64,000 nucleotides of DNA from Toxonevra muliebris (GCA_963691655.1 OY829326.1:97023235-97087234), one strand, 5' to 3'. Shown: positions 11,121 through 23,636, counted from the first letter of the stretch. The notes: generated from the sequence alone by a model not told the origin. Translations and numbers: made by a program.

Positions 11121-14100
11121 TCACTTAATAGCGCGCGAATCTTCGCGCTGATATTTGGCGAAATCTAAGAAAATCTCTTCCAGTGTTGTCTGACTAATTG
11201 AATAATCTTCAATATTGAGTTCCTCACGACTACGTTCCATGAGACCAAAGATTTTCGACCATTTAATGCTCGATAATGGAATGTAGAATGTGAGAATGCC
11301 TTGGTATTCCTCTCTGAAAGTAAGGCAAAAATTAATTATTTGGTGAATATGGAGCACTATTGCTAATCTCGATCGACTATCAATCAACGACCGATTAATT
11401 TTAGTTTGTCTATTGTGAATGCCGATTTAATCTATTGGAAGCAATCAATTGTCGACTACCATTCGCTTGAAATTTTCTTGCATTTTAACCTTTTTCAATA
11501 AAGGTTAAAATTTAAGTATTTTTATAAATATTTAAAATTTCAGTTAATTTATATTAATTTAAGATCAGAATAATTTTTTTTTTTCTTTATTTTATAAAAT
11601 TTTTATATCAATTTTTAATTGGTAACGGTGGGTTTCCTCTGCCTCGGTCAAACTGTATCTGCTTACTAGCTCAGAAAGAGGGGTTAGGGGCGGGGCCAAA
11701 CTATACTGTAAATAATTGTATACTAGTAGGCTACTCGCTCCTTAAGCGCCAATGGTTTAGTGCGTAAACAGCCGTTGTAAGGGCCATCCGAAATAACGAA
11801 AAGGCACGAGTGCTCGCCGTTACCATCGACGTTTTTTCTAAATTCTGAAGTTTTTTCATTATGAATTGATGTTTTTTTTTTTGCTTTTTAATAAACTTTG
11901 AAAAGTCAAGTCTTTTTGATGAATAAAAAACCGTGATTTTCATGCTCAAAACTTCAAATTGGTGTGGGAATGTCTTGATAAACTAAATACGCTTGGATCA
12001 CAAAACCGAGTCCGGATTCTCTGGATTCCGGGTCACACAGGAATAAAAGGTAATGAAATAGCAGACGAGCTAGCAAAAAGAGGATCGGAAACCCCCCTCG
12101 GAAGGATCCCTCTTCACGATAATTAGGGAGGAAGAAGAAAAGTTAAGGAAATTATACTGGGCCACTCAACCTGGTCTAAGACAGTTGAAACCCCTACTAG
12201 GGAATTACAACCTAAAAGGCTTTAGAGACTAAAGCGAGACGCTAAGAGAACTAACAAAGAACAATCTTAGAATTTTAATTGGGCATTGTACTTTAAACTA
12301 CCACCTAACAACAATGAAAATACTGTCTAACGTGTTATGTAGGCTTTGCGAGGGACACTTAGAAACTTCAATACACATTTTAGGGCAGTGCATCCACAAC
12401 AGGAAGAAACATCTGAGTGACTATCTAATACCAGATGAAACGTTAAAATCTCTAGAAGTAGGCCTAATATTAAAATTCTTAACAGAGATAGAACTAACAG
12501 AATTTCTATAAGCCATAGGAGGGGCAAAATAGATCCTAAGATCGCAGTGCACATCCCGTTAACTATAATGACTTCTGTAAGAGCTCGAGATGTCTTTCTA
12601 GCAAAGGTGGCTAGTGCATTCACACCAGCTGCTAATGCTACGGGGGCATCTACAGGGTAAGGTTACGCAAGGGAGGTAGGATCAAGGTGGTATCTTAGAT
12701 ACTTGGAGTAGGGGCTTGAACCTGCAGAGGCTAGAAAGAAGGCAGAACCTCTAGAAAGGAAAAGGGGAAGCTCGGTCATCACTCCACCGCAAAAACATGA
12801 TACGAAGCAACCGAGGAAGGATATGGCTGCGGTAGGCTCATCTGCGGGCAAAGCAGTGTGTTGCAAAACGTCCGCGGGGTTTGCGAAAGCCGTTAGGATG
12901 GCAGTGTTTCCAAAGGAATACCCCAAGGTAAGATTGTCAACCGAGCAGCTTTCGGCCCTAGAAGACGCCATTCTAGAGGAGGCGGTTTTAACGCCCTGGA
13001 ATGGACCCCCTCTTATTTCATGTGTAGGTGATGATGTCCCCAAGTCGCACGTGGTGACCGTATTCTTCCCCAGAAGCTTGGGCCAGACGTCGGAACGGAT
13101 ACTAGCCCTACTCAATGCTCAAAACGAGGGTCTAAGCATTGACCTCTGGAGAGTACTGAAAACTAGTGAGGAAGGAAACGGTCAGCTATTGACAATAAGT
13201 ATGGATGAGCAGTCGTTTGAAGCCATCCGTACTTCAGGGGGCGTCATCTACTATCAGTTTGATGAGGTCACAGTGCATTGGGTGCACAAAAGGGCCACGG
13301 AAGAGGACACCTCGAATCCTGAGCCAGAGGCTCCAGTCAGCAGTGACGAGCCAAAGGCAACGGAAAGAGTGCCCTCAGCCGTGGTCGAGGTGGAGAACGA
13401 CACCCTACCATCATCAGCCGCTAGCGAAGTGAAAGGCATAGTACTCCCATCATCGACCGCTACTGAAGTTGAGGGAATCGACCTCTCCCTCCTCAATATG
13501 GACTGGCCCATAGAAAGGATGTTGTTGAGTGGCAGCAGTAGGGGCAAAAGTCCCGCTAAGTTGGCTCTATGAGCAGCGGAACAGGCATAAAATGTGCCCA
13601 GGTTAACGTCCACCACGCAAGAGCCGCCTCGGCGGTGATCCAAGAACCCTTTCACCACCAAGGTGCAATCAGAGGAATAGCCTGCAAAAATGGCAAGGTA
13701 ATTTGGGATAACATTTCGCTTTTGAAGCTTTAAAATATATAAATTTGGTCCATTTTTCATCGTTTTTTTTTTTTTTTTTAATATAATTATATTATTTAAA
13801 CAAACAAACAAACATATCAGCAATATAGCGATTAGTCCTTTTACTAGGATAGTTGATATAATATAATGAATTTTTTCGCATTTTTTTAGAGCTCTTTAAA
13901 ACACTTTTTAAAGCGCCAGGCGCGACTAACCCACCGTTACTATTTAAAGGTGCAGAAGAACACGGTAGCATTTAAGGGTTTTGACTATTTATTATTCAAA
14001 ATCTTTTAAAATAAATAGCCCCTTTCGATGTTTGTGGTATAAAAGATTTACTATATGTATTATATTGTATTATTATTGTACTAATGTTTTTTTTTTTTAA

Positions 14101-17100
14101 TAAATAAATAATGATATTCTCGGTCGACGAAATTATACAACAAAAAAATTACAATGTGGCGATCTGATTGGCTACAGTAGAGTCGATCAAGATTTGCAGT
14201 GGTGCCCATATGTTGGAAGAGATTGTATAAGAAATTTAAATAAACTCACTGCAGAATCGCTTGCGGAAACTCACTTTCCACGAACTCTTTAACAATATCA
14301 ATATCCTGTTGTAGTTGCTGCTTTGGTATTGAAGCACCGTCGTCGTTATAGTTAAAACTACTGAAATTAAGAAATTAGAATATAAAAATAATCAGCAAAT
14401 TTTGCTCATAATAAATATGTGTATAGTAGCTAGAGAGCATATTTCGTTGAATGGAACATGTTAGAAACCACCCTTGCAAACATTTTGCACAGAAAGAGCG
14501 GGCTTGAACAATCCGCACGTGTCATTTACTTACTTTCTTGCCACCAGCTCTAACAGTTCCATGTTACGTTTAACTTTAATCTTTAAAATCAGGCCCTTTG
14601 AGAATTTATTCTTTAGATGTTGCGTTGAACCAATACATTTAAATTCTCCATTCACCATAATAGCTAAGCGAGTACATAAAGCTTCACATTCTTCCATGCT
14701 GTGTGATGTTAGCACGATTGATTTACCCGAATCTCGAATACGGCAAACCATATTCCACAATTGACGTCTCGCCGCAGGATCCATACCAGTAGATGGTTCA
14801 TCCAAATAAATTACCGATGGACTTCCTATAACTGCAATAGATGCACTCAATTTACGTTTATTACCGCCACTATATGCTTTCGCCTCCTTATCCAAATATT
14901 TCATAAAGCCAAAAGACTTGGCCAACTCTTCGGATATTTCATTAATACGCTGCTTATTAATACCACGTAAGAGAGAAAAGATTTTCAATGTCTCACGCCC
15001 CGTAAGATCTTCCAGGAGCGCATCAAATTGCGGACAGTAGCCAATCTCCTTATATATACTATTCATATCCGATTCCAAATTCATGCCGCGAATATAAGCT
15101 GAGCCGTACGAAATTCGTTCATCACCTGTCAACATTTTGAAGGTAGTAGTTTTTCCAGCACCATTTACCCCGAGTAAACCAAAGCATTCATTTCTGAAAT
15201 ATATCCAAAAACATATATTTGAATTTTCTATATAGAGAAAATTTAAATTTAACTTACTGCTTAACGCACAGCGATACTTGATTCACTGCTAAAAATGATC
15301 CATAGTATTTAGTAACACGATCTAACACTAGATTCTGTCCCCCCAGCTCATTAGTGGGCATTACCAATATACGGTGCTTTTCACGATCGACATCTTCATC
15401 GAAGTATCCATTCTGATTGATGTAACCATCCTCAGGTTGTGGAGGTTGACTGTGAATAAAAATGTTTAACGATCAAATACATGAATTGTAATTACTTAGT
15501 TACTACTACTAGATGGTCAATCATACATGGCTTTTCTCCGTAGTTTATGCAAGAACTTATCTATCAGAACATAATCACATGCTATTAATATTAGGAAAAA
15601 TACAACTGCCGTTATACACATATACATGGTTTCTGGTAAAATTCCTGGTTCGGTCCAATCGAAAAATGGTGTACTATCTACAAGGGAAAATAATTAATTC
15701 AATGTCTGTCATCTTATTTGAAAATTCCAGTGTATTTACTGCAGCATTTCGGGACGAATTGACATCGCAAAGCATCTGGCAGCCCCACAATTAGTTGTTC
15801 GCTACAAGCTGTACGTGTTGCCACATTAATGTAAATCTTATTCAAGCTCATGGCCAATGAAAAGTGAGGGAATATCCTAAAGAACCATTGTAATAGATCT
15901 GCAGTACTCTTTAAGTCGAAAATTTTGAAAGACATCACAACAATGACAATGAAGAGCGCCATCCCTAGATAGAGAGATACAGATAAAGATTAAAATAAAT
16001 TGAAACAGTAGCGCTGTGCAATCAATCAACCTTTTTGACTTATCAGTATTTTCATTACTCGAAATGAGTTCAATAAGAACCAATCAACCAAATCAAGTAA
16101 AACTTTAATTTGATTAATCCAATTAGTTCCAAATAATAAAAAACCTTATTTATCCGCACAGTGAATGGGAGATTAACTTACCCGCAAATATATTAATAAT
16201 AGATATACGTGCAAAGCCTGTAGCTGGATCAGTATATAAAAACGATATCAAGTAGGTGAAAGGAAGCACAGAAAACCCAAAGATGATCATGATTAAAAAA
16301 TAACGTCCTGGAAAAATTACGGAATCGAATATTACAAATTATGTCTTAATTAGAATTAAAAACAATTATCAAATATTACCTAGTTCCGGGAATGTTGAGA
16401 AACCACTTTCTTGGAAACAAGCTAAAGTAATTACTGCAAGTAAAGCGGTGAACGTAAAAGTAGCTATATCCCACAAAAACTGCGTCAACCAAAAAATCCA
16501 TATTCTAACGCCACCCACGAATTGCAATAATTTCGAACGTGATTCACGTTCCTTGATTAGAAATAGTATATAGAAAGCACTAACGAAACACATGCAAAAA
16601 CAGAGATTTGTTGCTAACTGAGTCCCGATATTGAGGCCAATATTAAGTCGTGTCAAAATCGTGTCGGTGGTGTATGGCAAGGGACTATTGGTAACAGTTA
16701 TTTGGGCAGAGGGTCCAATCAGGGCTCTAGAAGAATTAAAACAAGTGTAAATATTGACGAAATGTGGAAGTTTTCATAATTTTCACTCACTTTGCCATTG
16801 CATTGTGTACTAAATTGACAGTCAACGGTGCAGTATGTAGAGGTTGATTGTTCAACCATGCTGTAATGTTGCCATTTGCTATGGTCGCCGCTGCCAAGTA
16901 ACGTGAGTTAATGCGTACTTGTGTAGTTTCACCCAAATTCAGAATATAATCGGTAAATGATTTGGTACCAGTCGTTTGGAGTATATAACCCGAACCATAC
17001 GATTTAACTATAGATTTATACTGATCAGCAATCTTAGCTTCTAATGAGTTAGGCTCAACATTAGCTGCAACATCCAAGACTGTAACAGCTGATGGATATT

Positions 17101-20100
17101 GTGTTAGACTCACTGCCATCGGGTTTAATTGTCTGAATATGCCTCGATTGCGTGTAATTAAAATTGTAGCCACCACAAAAAAAATTGGCATAAAATTTTG
17201 TATCAGAAAGAGTAACTTATTGCGATAGGTGTAAAGAAATTTCTTAAGGAACATGGCATGCCACTGATTGAGGAATAAGTTGGTGCCCTTTAAGAGACGT
17301 GTGTTTTTTGATAAAATCAAGTCCGCTATGAATAAAAGAAAATGTTTATATCATCAATTGAAAGAAACAAATAACGAAATGTTAACTTACATTGAACTGA
17401 TTCAATATCATCTTCAGAATAACCCGTTCCACCGTTCATGATAGCACTTTGCTCTTTTCGTGATCCATCTCCGGCTGACTCAGCGCCCACCTTCATAAAT
17501 ACTTCCTCCATTGAGGTGATGCTAATACCATAGCCACCTAAAGTGAGTTCCTCGGATTTATCTTCTAGTGCGCCAAACATTTTTTCAAATGATGAGGAGT
17601 AACTGTCCGGAAGCTGGTATGAAAGTTCAGTACCAATATCGCACTCAGGAAGCAAATCGGGTATATATTGTCTGAGAAACGCAGTCACCTCGTCTGTGCT
17701 GCAATTTTCACGTTTGACACAAATCTATCGAAAGTGCATGTATTAAAGGTTTATACTAAAATAACAACTTATTGCAAACATTTACCAGGCGATATCCAGA
17801 GCCGTATTTCTTCTTCAAGAAAAACGAAGTTCCATGGCACTTCAATTCACCATCACACATTATAGCAATGCGATCACCCAAAACATCAGCTTCATCCATG
17901 AAATGCGTTGTCAGCAATAGAGTACGTCCAATTTTCTCAGATTGCAAGAGATCCCAAAGTTGTCGTCTAGCGGAGGGGTCCATACCCGAACTGGGCTCAT
18001 CGCAAAGAACAACTTTAGTATCACCACACAATGCGCAACATATTGACAGCTTGCGTTTCATACCACCCGAGAGTTTGGATGATGCGACATTTGCTTTATC
18101 TTCGAGTTCAATCATTTTGAGATACTTGTCCACTTCTCTTTGAATAGCATCGCCCTTCACGCCCTTCAAACGACTGAAGAATACTATGTGATTGGCCACA
18201 GTCAGATCATCGAATAATACGTTATGCTGTGGGCATATGCCCAGCGACATACGTGCTCCTTCGATATTCGAACGTATATCACTACCGTTGATGATAGCTG
18301 TGCCCGCAGTGGGTGGAAATATGCCAGTCAACATTGATATTACTGTTGTTTTTCCAGCGCCGTTATGACCCAATAATATCGTTATCTCATTCTCATACAT
18401 ATTTATTGATAGATCCTTTACGGCCATTTTATCACCGAATTTTTTGCTCAAATTCTTCACTTGCAGACCTACGTGTTTACCAGATGGTTCAGCTTCGAAG
18501 GCCTCGGGATTTCGTCGTTGAGTCACTCCATTGGGCATATCCTCAACACCAATATATTCACTATCTCCACACCAAAACTTTTGAGTGAATGGAAAATTCC
18601 ATTTCTTTGAGACACCAAAATCACCGGGGAAAATTTGTTCGATATAAAGACAGATTAGCATATAGATGACACATGATGCTAACATCATCAACATTATATA
18701 ACCAAGGCTCAGGTCGTCATCTATAGAGACTGGTGTGAACATATTACTCCATTGTAAACCCTCGCCGGTACCTTCAAAACCGAGTATCACTTTGAAGCCG
18801 AAACCCATTGCAGTATTAGAAAACAAACTCATTCCCAGTTTATCACCCAAACTTAGTTGATCGTAAGTGCTGATCGTGGAGTAAAAGGGGATGTAGGCAA
18901 TGAACCAAACTAAACCGGTGACAGCGGCTGCAGTACTTGCTTTTGAAAAGAATACTGCCATCATGAAACAAAAGCAAATACTAGTGATTGTGTATATGAG
19001 CAAAAAGAAGAGCAAGGCTGTCGAGCTTGTGTATGTAAGGACGGCCACATCACCAGACCATTTTATCTAGTAAAGGCGGGAGAGCGAGTGATATCTTAAT
19101 AGAAATTCTCTATATGAAAAAAATGTAAATCATTTTACCTTCATAAGAATAGTTATGAGAATACATGAAATGCCTAACATTATGATTGATTTGACAAACC
19201 AGGCAGTCCAGTGCAACCAATTTTCCAAACCCATTATTTTCATTACTTCCTTCAGTTGTTTCTCCTTTTCACTAGCGATCGACTACGTAAGCAAATCAAA
19301 TTTATTAACAAAAATCATTTTTCATTCGAACTCTTCACACTTACCTTTGTTATATAAGTACAGGGATAAATGAAAATAAGCAGTATAATTAAAGACATAA
19401 ATGATCCCAAACCCAACATTAGGGGATCGTCAATATAGGGTGGATATGGATAACGTTGCATCTGAACATTCGGTAAATTCACACTCGAATTACTTGCAAA
19501 TTTTAAATAAGCCATTGATATAGCATTCTGTATTGGTAAGAAACCTTCACGCAAATATCCTACAGTTCCACCATCATCATCTGTGGGATTTCTAGGTCCA
19601 GGTCTATTGAAAATCAAAAATAGTCTCCTTGTCAGCCATGTAAAACCAATATTTAGTTTTATTGTACGCAATTCGCTGGGAAATCGTAAGGCAAAATTGA
19701 ATTTTTCAGGATATTCATTGATGTTAGCCAGTGAGTCATCAAATTGTACACCCGCCAGATAGTTTCCGTTTGTGAGGGCATATTGTAAATCGGAAGCATT
19801 TGTATAACCTTCATAGCTCGTAAGATCTAAACTCTCTGCAGCATTATTAACGATTTTATCCAGGAGGGAATTTTTCGGTGAATACAGTAGCTTAAATGTT
19901 GGATATTTGACAACATTTTGTAGAGAGGAACTGATGTCCATTGAAAATAAAAATAAATAAGAAGAGATAGAGATAGAAAAATTTTTTGCAAATTTCTTCC
20001 AAATTTGGCAGTTCACATTGCTAATTAAATTCTTATTAAAACTATTAGGCTTTGAATGAACAATGATGCCAGAAGAATATCAAAAAGTTCATAAAACTAG

Positions 20101-21574
20101 CAGATCAGACGATCGTTTCGGAACCAGCTACGGTTCCTCATCAGTGATCTTCGTGATAATTCACTAATTTCAACAATCTTTATAAGTGAAAATACTGTAA
20201 AGTAAATGAGAATTACAAAGACAGTTATTTTCACTGAATAGTATTATTGAACGGAACTACCGTTCTATGTACTTTTTGCCATTCCTCTTTGACACTTGTA
20301 TTGCATATTGGTCAGATTTTCTGACATCTAATATGAACCGTGTCTGTTTATCGTATGAAAAAATTTTTTATTGAAAAATTTGTCTAGAGACACACTTAGG
20401 CCAGAATTTTTCCATTTTGATACCACATGGTTGGACCTACAGTTCAACGCCAATTCCAAAAGGCGTTGTGGCAATTTGTTATCACTTGGTGTTTTTACCA
20501 TTGCCTACCAAGATATGTATTTGTACTTATTCTTATAATTGTCATACACTTCATATTGATAGTGAATATAAGAAGGCTATGAGAATTAACCACCAGACAA
20601 AGAGGGGAATCGAACCCGAATTTACCGGGTGAAAGTCTTGAGCACTACCCACTAGACTATCGAAGTCGTCAATAAAATATTAATAATCTATTAATTTAAC
20701 ACATATGAAACTACTAATTTTGTTTAGAATCTGATGAGATTTTCAAGTGAAGGTAAATAGAGGTGTTAAAATTATTACTCTCGTAAATAACTTTAACTGA
20801 TTCTAATTAATTTTTTGTTTTACCTTGCCTTCGATCCAAAAATTTTCAGCAATGATTGCATTCTTCTGGTTTTGGCTAAAGCGTTTCTGAAATATTTTAT
20901 TTTGATTTTGAAACAAAACATATTTGGATAGTTAGAATAATTAATTTAATTGAGCACCGATTTTACTCCATAAAGGAAAATATGGTTTCCTTATACATAT
21001 AATTTGCCACTCTGAACACCATGGCGTTCTCAGTTTCTTATTAGCTTTCGTCCAAGGCAGATTTCGAATGGGCAAACTTATCATTTTGTTTCGAAGATTT
21101 TGAGATAAGATTTCAAAAATGTAAACCACTACAAAAGATAAAAGATAGATTAGCTCCTCGTGTGTAAGGATACTGACCTAGAAATATATTTGCATAGTCA
21201 AAACTTGACATTGCTTGAAATCAGAATTTGGCTAATTAAAAATTTCGCTTAATCACTTTTTTGTTAAATATCTTTTGAGCCGGATGAAAAACCGTAGAAA
21301 AAGAAATCATATTTTCCTTGATGGAGTGAAAAAAATTTCAATGTGCATGGGTTAGTACTCACTTGAGAAGTCTTAATGTTGTTATATCCAAAGGTGGATA
21401 TTTTGTAATCGGTTTAGGTTCCACATCGACCATTGAACGTATTAGCACCAATAATAGCGAAAATATCGCTGGCAGCAACAGTTCGATAAATAATTGTAAT
21501 TTTTGATTCCATTGCAATACCCAATTTTTCCATAATAACAATTTAAATTTATCCCAGTTGGTAACTTTTTCCAT
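11121..21574 (-). CDS. ABCA-subfamily full ABC transporter, left tandem copy
   Basis: Fifteen coding exons (minus): 21574-21363, 20886-20824, 19930-19345, 19282-19139, 19066-17786, 17724-17391, 17325-16791, 16726-16380, 16307-16182, 15964-15740, 15677-15527, 15449-15258, 15193-14534, 14360-14250, 11313-11121. All phases match, giving 5160 nt (1719 aa). The order is TM segment (residues about 20-45), large extracellular loop, TM bundle, NBD1, linker, second TM half, NBD2. NBD1 has GHNGAGKTT (about 568), [21 protein letters not shown] and the switch His in [12 protein letters not shown]2 has [35 protein letters not shown] and [15 protein letters not shown] after Walker B is typical of ABCA lipid transporters; fly CG1718/CG1801-type genes are the closest known to me. 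The conserved Met at 21574 has a better start context than the upstream in-frame ATG at 21631. The last intron is swollen to 2.9 kb by LINE debris. Confidence 0.92.
11950..12660 (+). mobile_element. Non-LTR retrotransposon ORF2 3' fragment (RNase H and C-terminal part)
   Basis: Translation near 11990 reads RILWIPGHTGIKGNEIADEL, the RNase H signature with the conserved Asp, as found in I/LOA-type LINEs. Further on, NVLCRLCEGHLETSIHILGQ shows the Cys-His knuckle typical of LINE ORF2 C-termini. The frame is broken by stops and shifts, for example after IPLHDN, so this is a dead copy lying in the last intron of the left ABCA gene. Confidence 0.7.
12823..13572 (+). mobile_element. LINE ORF1-like open frame (DUF4780-like), 249 aa
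   Basis: This open frame of 249 codons has higher GC than its surroundings. It contains PRSLGQTSERILALLNAQNE and GLSIDLWRVLKT followed by LTISMDEQSFEAIRTSGGVI. This resembles the DUF4780-type ORF1 domain associated with insect non-LTR elements. It is followed at once by the start of an ORF2. The intact frame suggests a fairly recent insertion. It is not a host gene. The domain name is from memory and needs a profile search. Confidence 0.55.
13573..13720 (+). mobile_element. Start of LINE ORF2 (endonuclease N-terminus), truncated
   Basis: Directly after the ORF1-like stop, the sequence reads IKCAQVNVHHARAASAVI and then EPFHHQGAIRGIACKNGK, like the first strand of an AP-type endonuclease in non-LTR elements, with internal residues deleted. 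It is cut off near 13720 and followed by poly-T-containing intron sequence. Confidence 0.5.
20385..20670 (-). mobile_element. tRNA-derived SINE in intron 2 of left ABCA gene
   Basis: On the minus strand the head 20670-20597 is tRNA-like: A box TAGTCTAGTGGGTAG and a perfect B box GGTTCGATTCC. A body follows with GTAGGTCCAACCATGTGGT and ends with GTGTGTCTCTAGAC. The body recurs at 23100-23215, and the head plus early body recur in the homologous intron of the right ABCA copy (38164-38239). Confidence 0.65.
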
Positions 21575-21631
21575 TTTCGTTTTGCTCTCTATGTGTTTTG
21601 ATTTCAATATATTTTTGCTTTCTTCAATCAT

Positions 21632-21667
21632 TCATGATGAGTTGAGTGTGTGTTGCAGTTGATGCAT
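21632..21667 (-). promoter_or_regulatory. Upstream ORF in left ABCA leader
   Basis: ATG at 21667 opens an 11-residue frame (MHQLQHTLNSS) that stops at 21632, directly before another in-frame ATG at 21631. The right copy has a related upstream frame beginning MHTLQHTLDS. Upstream ORFs usually lower or regulate translation of the main frame. Confidence 0.4.
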
Positions 21668-21690
21668 TCAATTTATTTCCCGTGTAGCTG

Positions 21691-21730
21691 GTCACTGAAC
21701 ACAATATTTGTGATGATGAGACTTTCTGCG
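21691..21730 (-). promoter_or_regulatory. Conserved core promoter block of left ABCA gene
   Basis: ACTGAACACAATATTTGTGA (plus strand) and the following GATGA and ACTTTCTG are shared with 40828-40862 before the right copy. On the minus strand the block contains TTCAGTG, with TCAGT at 21698-21694, matching the fly initiator consensus TCAGTY. The block lies about 120 bases upstream of the conserved start codon. Confidence 0.45.
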
Positions 21731-22679
21731 ATCTAGTCTAGACTGCAAGAAATGAAAACATTGCTTTGATTAATAGAAAATTCAAATTTGGGGTTTTTTG
21801 TTTATCAATCAAGAAAATTAAATTTGAAATAAGCTAATGTGAAATAATCGTAAAGTTAATCAATATAAAGTAGAAAATATAAGTATCTACATTAAACGGA
21901 TACAACACTACGTTTTTGTTGTATTGAATGTTCTTTCTCAGATATAATAATATTTTATTTAAAAAAAAAAAAAACATTTCCAAAAAATTTTAGCCAATTA
22001 AGAATTAAATAACGACACAAAATTTTGCGCAAATTACGGAAAACGTACACATGACAGAAGCAAGTTGTGCAAGATTTTTTCTTGATTTGATTTTGAAAAG
22101 GGCTATACTGCGTGATGATTTTATTTTCTATAATGTTGGAAAATTCAGATATAATTCGATAAACTCGGTCCAAAACTTTTTAGACTTATTGTCGCAAAAC
22201 AGAAAAAAAAATAATCAATTATTATGTGTTAACCTTTTGAAAAATTTGCGGAAAAATTTTTATATATAGAAGAGAAATACTCTGAGTATTTCAAAAAATA
22301 CTTTTTTTTTGTCTGTCTATTTGGCGCGCTGTCAAAGTTGGCAATTAAAGCTCCCTGTGGTTTGACGTTTTGTTTAATTAAAATGTGTTGAAATTCATTG
22401 ATGAAATTTTTAAAAATTTATTTAAAAACTCTTTTTTCTAGAAAATGAGTTTATTACTATTTCGTATTTTGTGTTGATCATAAGTGAGAAATAATTACTT
22501 GAATGTGTAAAGTTCTGTGGAGGAAAAAAATATTATGCAGTCCATGGCAGTCCATGAAGTGTATATGCGGTAAAATGCTGTGATGTTTACTTTCAATTGG
22601 CAATAAAAACTTTTGCGAATATTTGCAAATGTCTGAGAAAAATGCTTGGTTAGAGAATGAAAGCGACCTCATAGCAATT

Positions 22680-22867
22680 ACAGTGAAGCAAATGATCGGT
22701 TAAAAAGAAAACAAGATTCAGGAATTTCTTCACAGCAACAAAGTAACACGCAGTTACTGGCTCATGTTGATACCTTGTCAGCCCAAACTTCAAATGAGCC
22801 AGATTTGAGATATGTAATAAAAGAATCTATGACTTCTCCGACAAAACGACAAAAAATTAGAAAAGGT
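22680..22867 (+). pseudogene. Unrecognised coding-like remnant
   Basis: One frame without a start codon reads HSNYSEANDRLKRKQDSGIS and ends RYVIKESMTSPTKRQKIRKG before a stop. The Ser/Gln/Lys-rich composition, including a basic KRQKIRK cluster like a nuclear localisation signal, looks protein-derived rather than random. I do not recognise the family. It could be a pseudogene tail or exon relic. Confidence 0.25.
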
Positions 22868-23099
22868 TGATATCTGAATCCCAAATCCTTTATCGCCCCT
22901 AGAAGGTTTATTATTTCTATTAAAAAATGATCATTCCTATAAAATTATGTGTTTTTATTATTTTTGCTCTATGGGAGGTGGACGTGGCAGTACAGTGATC
23001 ACGCCTATTTTGCTTTTAAATTATCTGTATAACATCAGAAGCGAGTGACCGAAGTTTCAGCGACATATCTGCCGTTTTTGACTTTATGACCTTCTGGCC

Positions 23100-23215
23100 C
23101 ATAGTGCGCCGTTCGGAATCGGCAATAAACCGTAGGTCCAACCATGTGGTGCCAAAATGAGCCGTTCAAGCGGTAAGTGTGTCTCTAGACAGCAACTCCA
23201 GCCTAACCTAACCTG
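23100..23215 (+). repeat. Truncated SINE body
   Basis: GCCGTTCGGAATCGGCAATA, then GTAGGTCCAACCATGTGGT and GTGTGTCTCTAGAC match, in opposite orientation, the SINE at 20385-20670. It ends in TAACCTAACC. The tRNA-like head is missing. Confidence 0.55.
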
Positions 23216-23636
23216 GACCCGATAAGGTACAACAATTTGAGCCTTTCCCTTAAAACATGAAAGGAAAGTTGAGTTATATGCAATCAAGCCGTGACTTCTA
23301 TATCGACTCTCTCACTAAAACACATGCGATAAAACAGCAAGAAATCGTCTTTGCTTATATGTAGCTGAATAACAACTGCATAACTTTTTACTGGTTTTGT
23401 TAACGCGATTTTTTCAAGTGACTGTTGTTGTTGAAGCTTTTGTACACTGGGGGAAATTCCCTCCCCCCCCAAGAAATTTTCAAGCACTTAAAAATTTAAT
23501 AACTTAAACAGGCAAAAAGGTGAACATAATTAGTTATTGTTGGTTTTAGTTATTACGATTTACTTTCAATTATAAGAATAGTGAATAATCTTGCTCATTA
23601 AACCACTTTCCTTCTATATGGAAATATTGCTCTGCC

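Larger units (their letters stand above)
11622..13940. mobile_element. Composite insertion in last intron of left ABCA gene
   Basis: GTAACGGTGGGTT at 11622-11634 returns as a perfect 13-base reverse complement at 13928-13940, enclosing LINE fragments. The homologous intron of the right ABCA copy is only 76 bp, so almost all of this 2.9-kb intron was added after duplication. Whether the 13-bp repeats are true transposon ends is unproven. Confidence 0.45.

Noticed and set aside
13254..13823. Minus-strand open frame of 189 codons
   Set aside because: It overlaps the plus-strand LINE ORF1-like frame and has no recognisable domain. Its openness is a by-product of the plus-strand coding sequence.
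21574..21631. N-terminal extension of the left ABCA protein from ATG 21631
   Set aside because: It has no counterpart in the right copy and a poor start context. The Met at 21574 aligns with the right copy's start.
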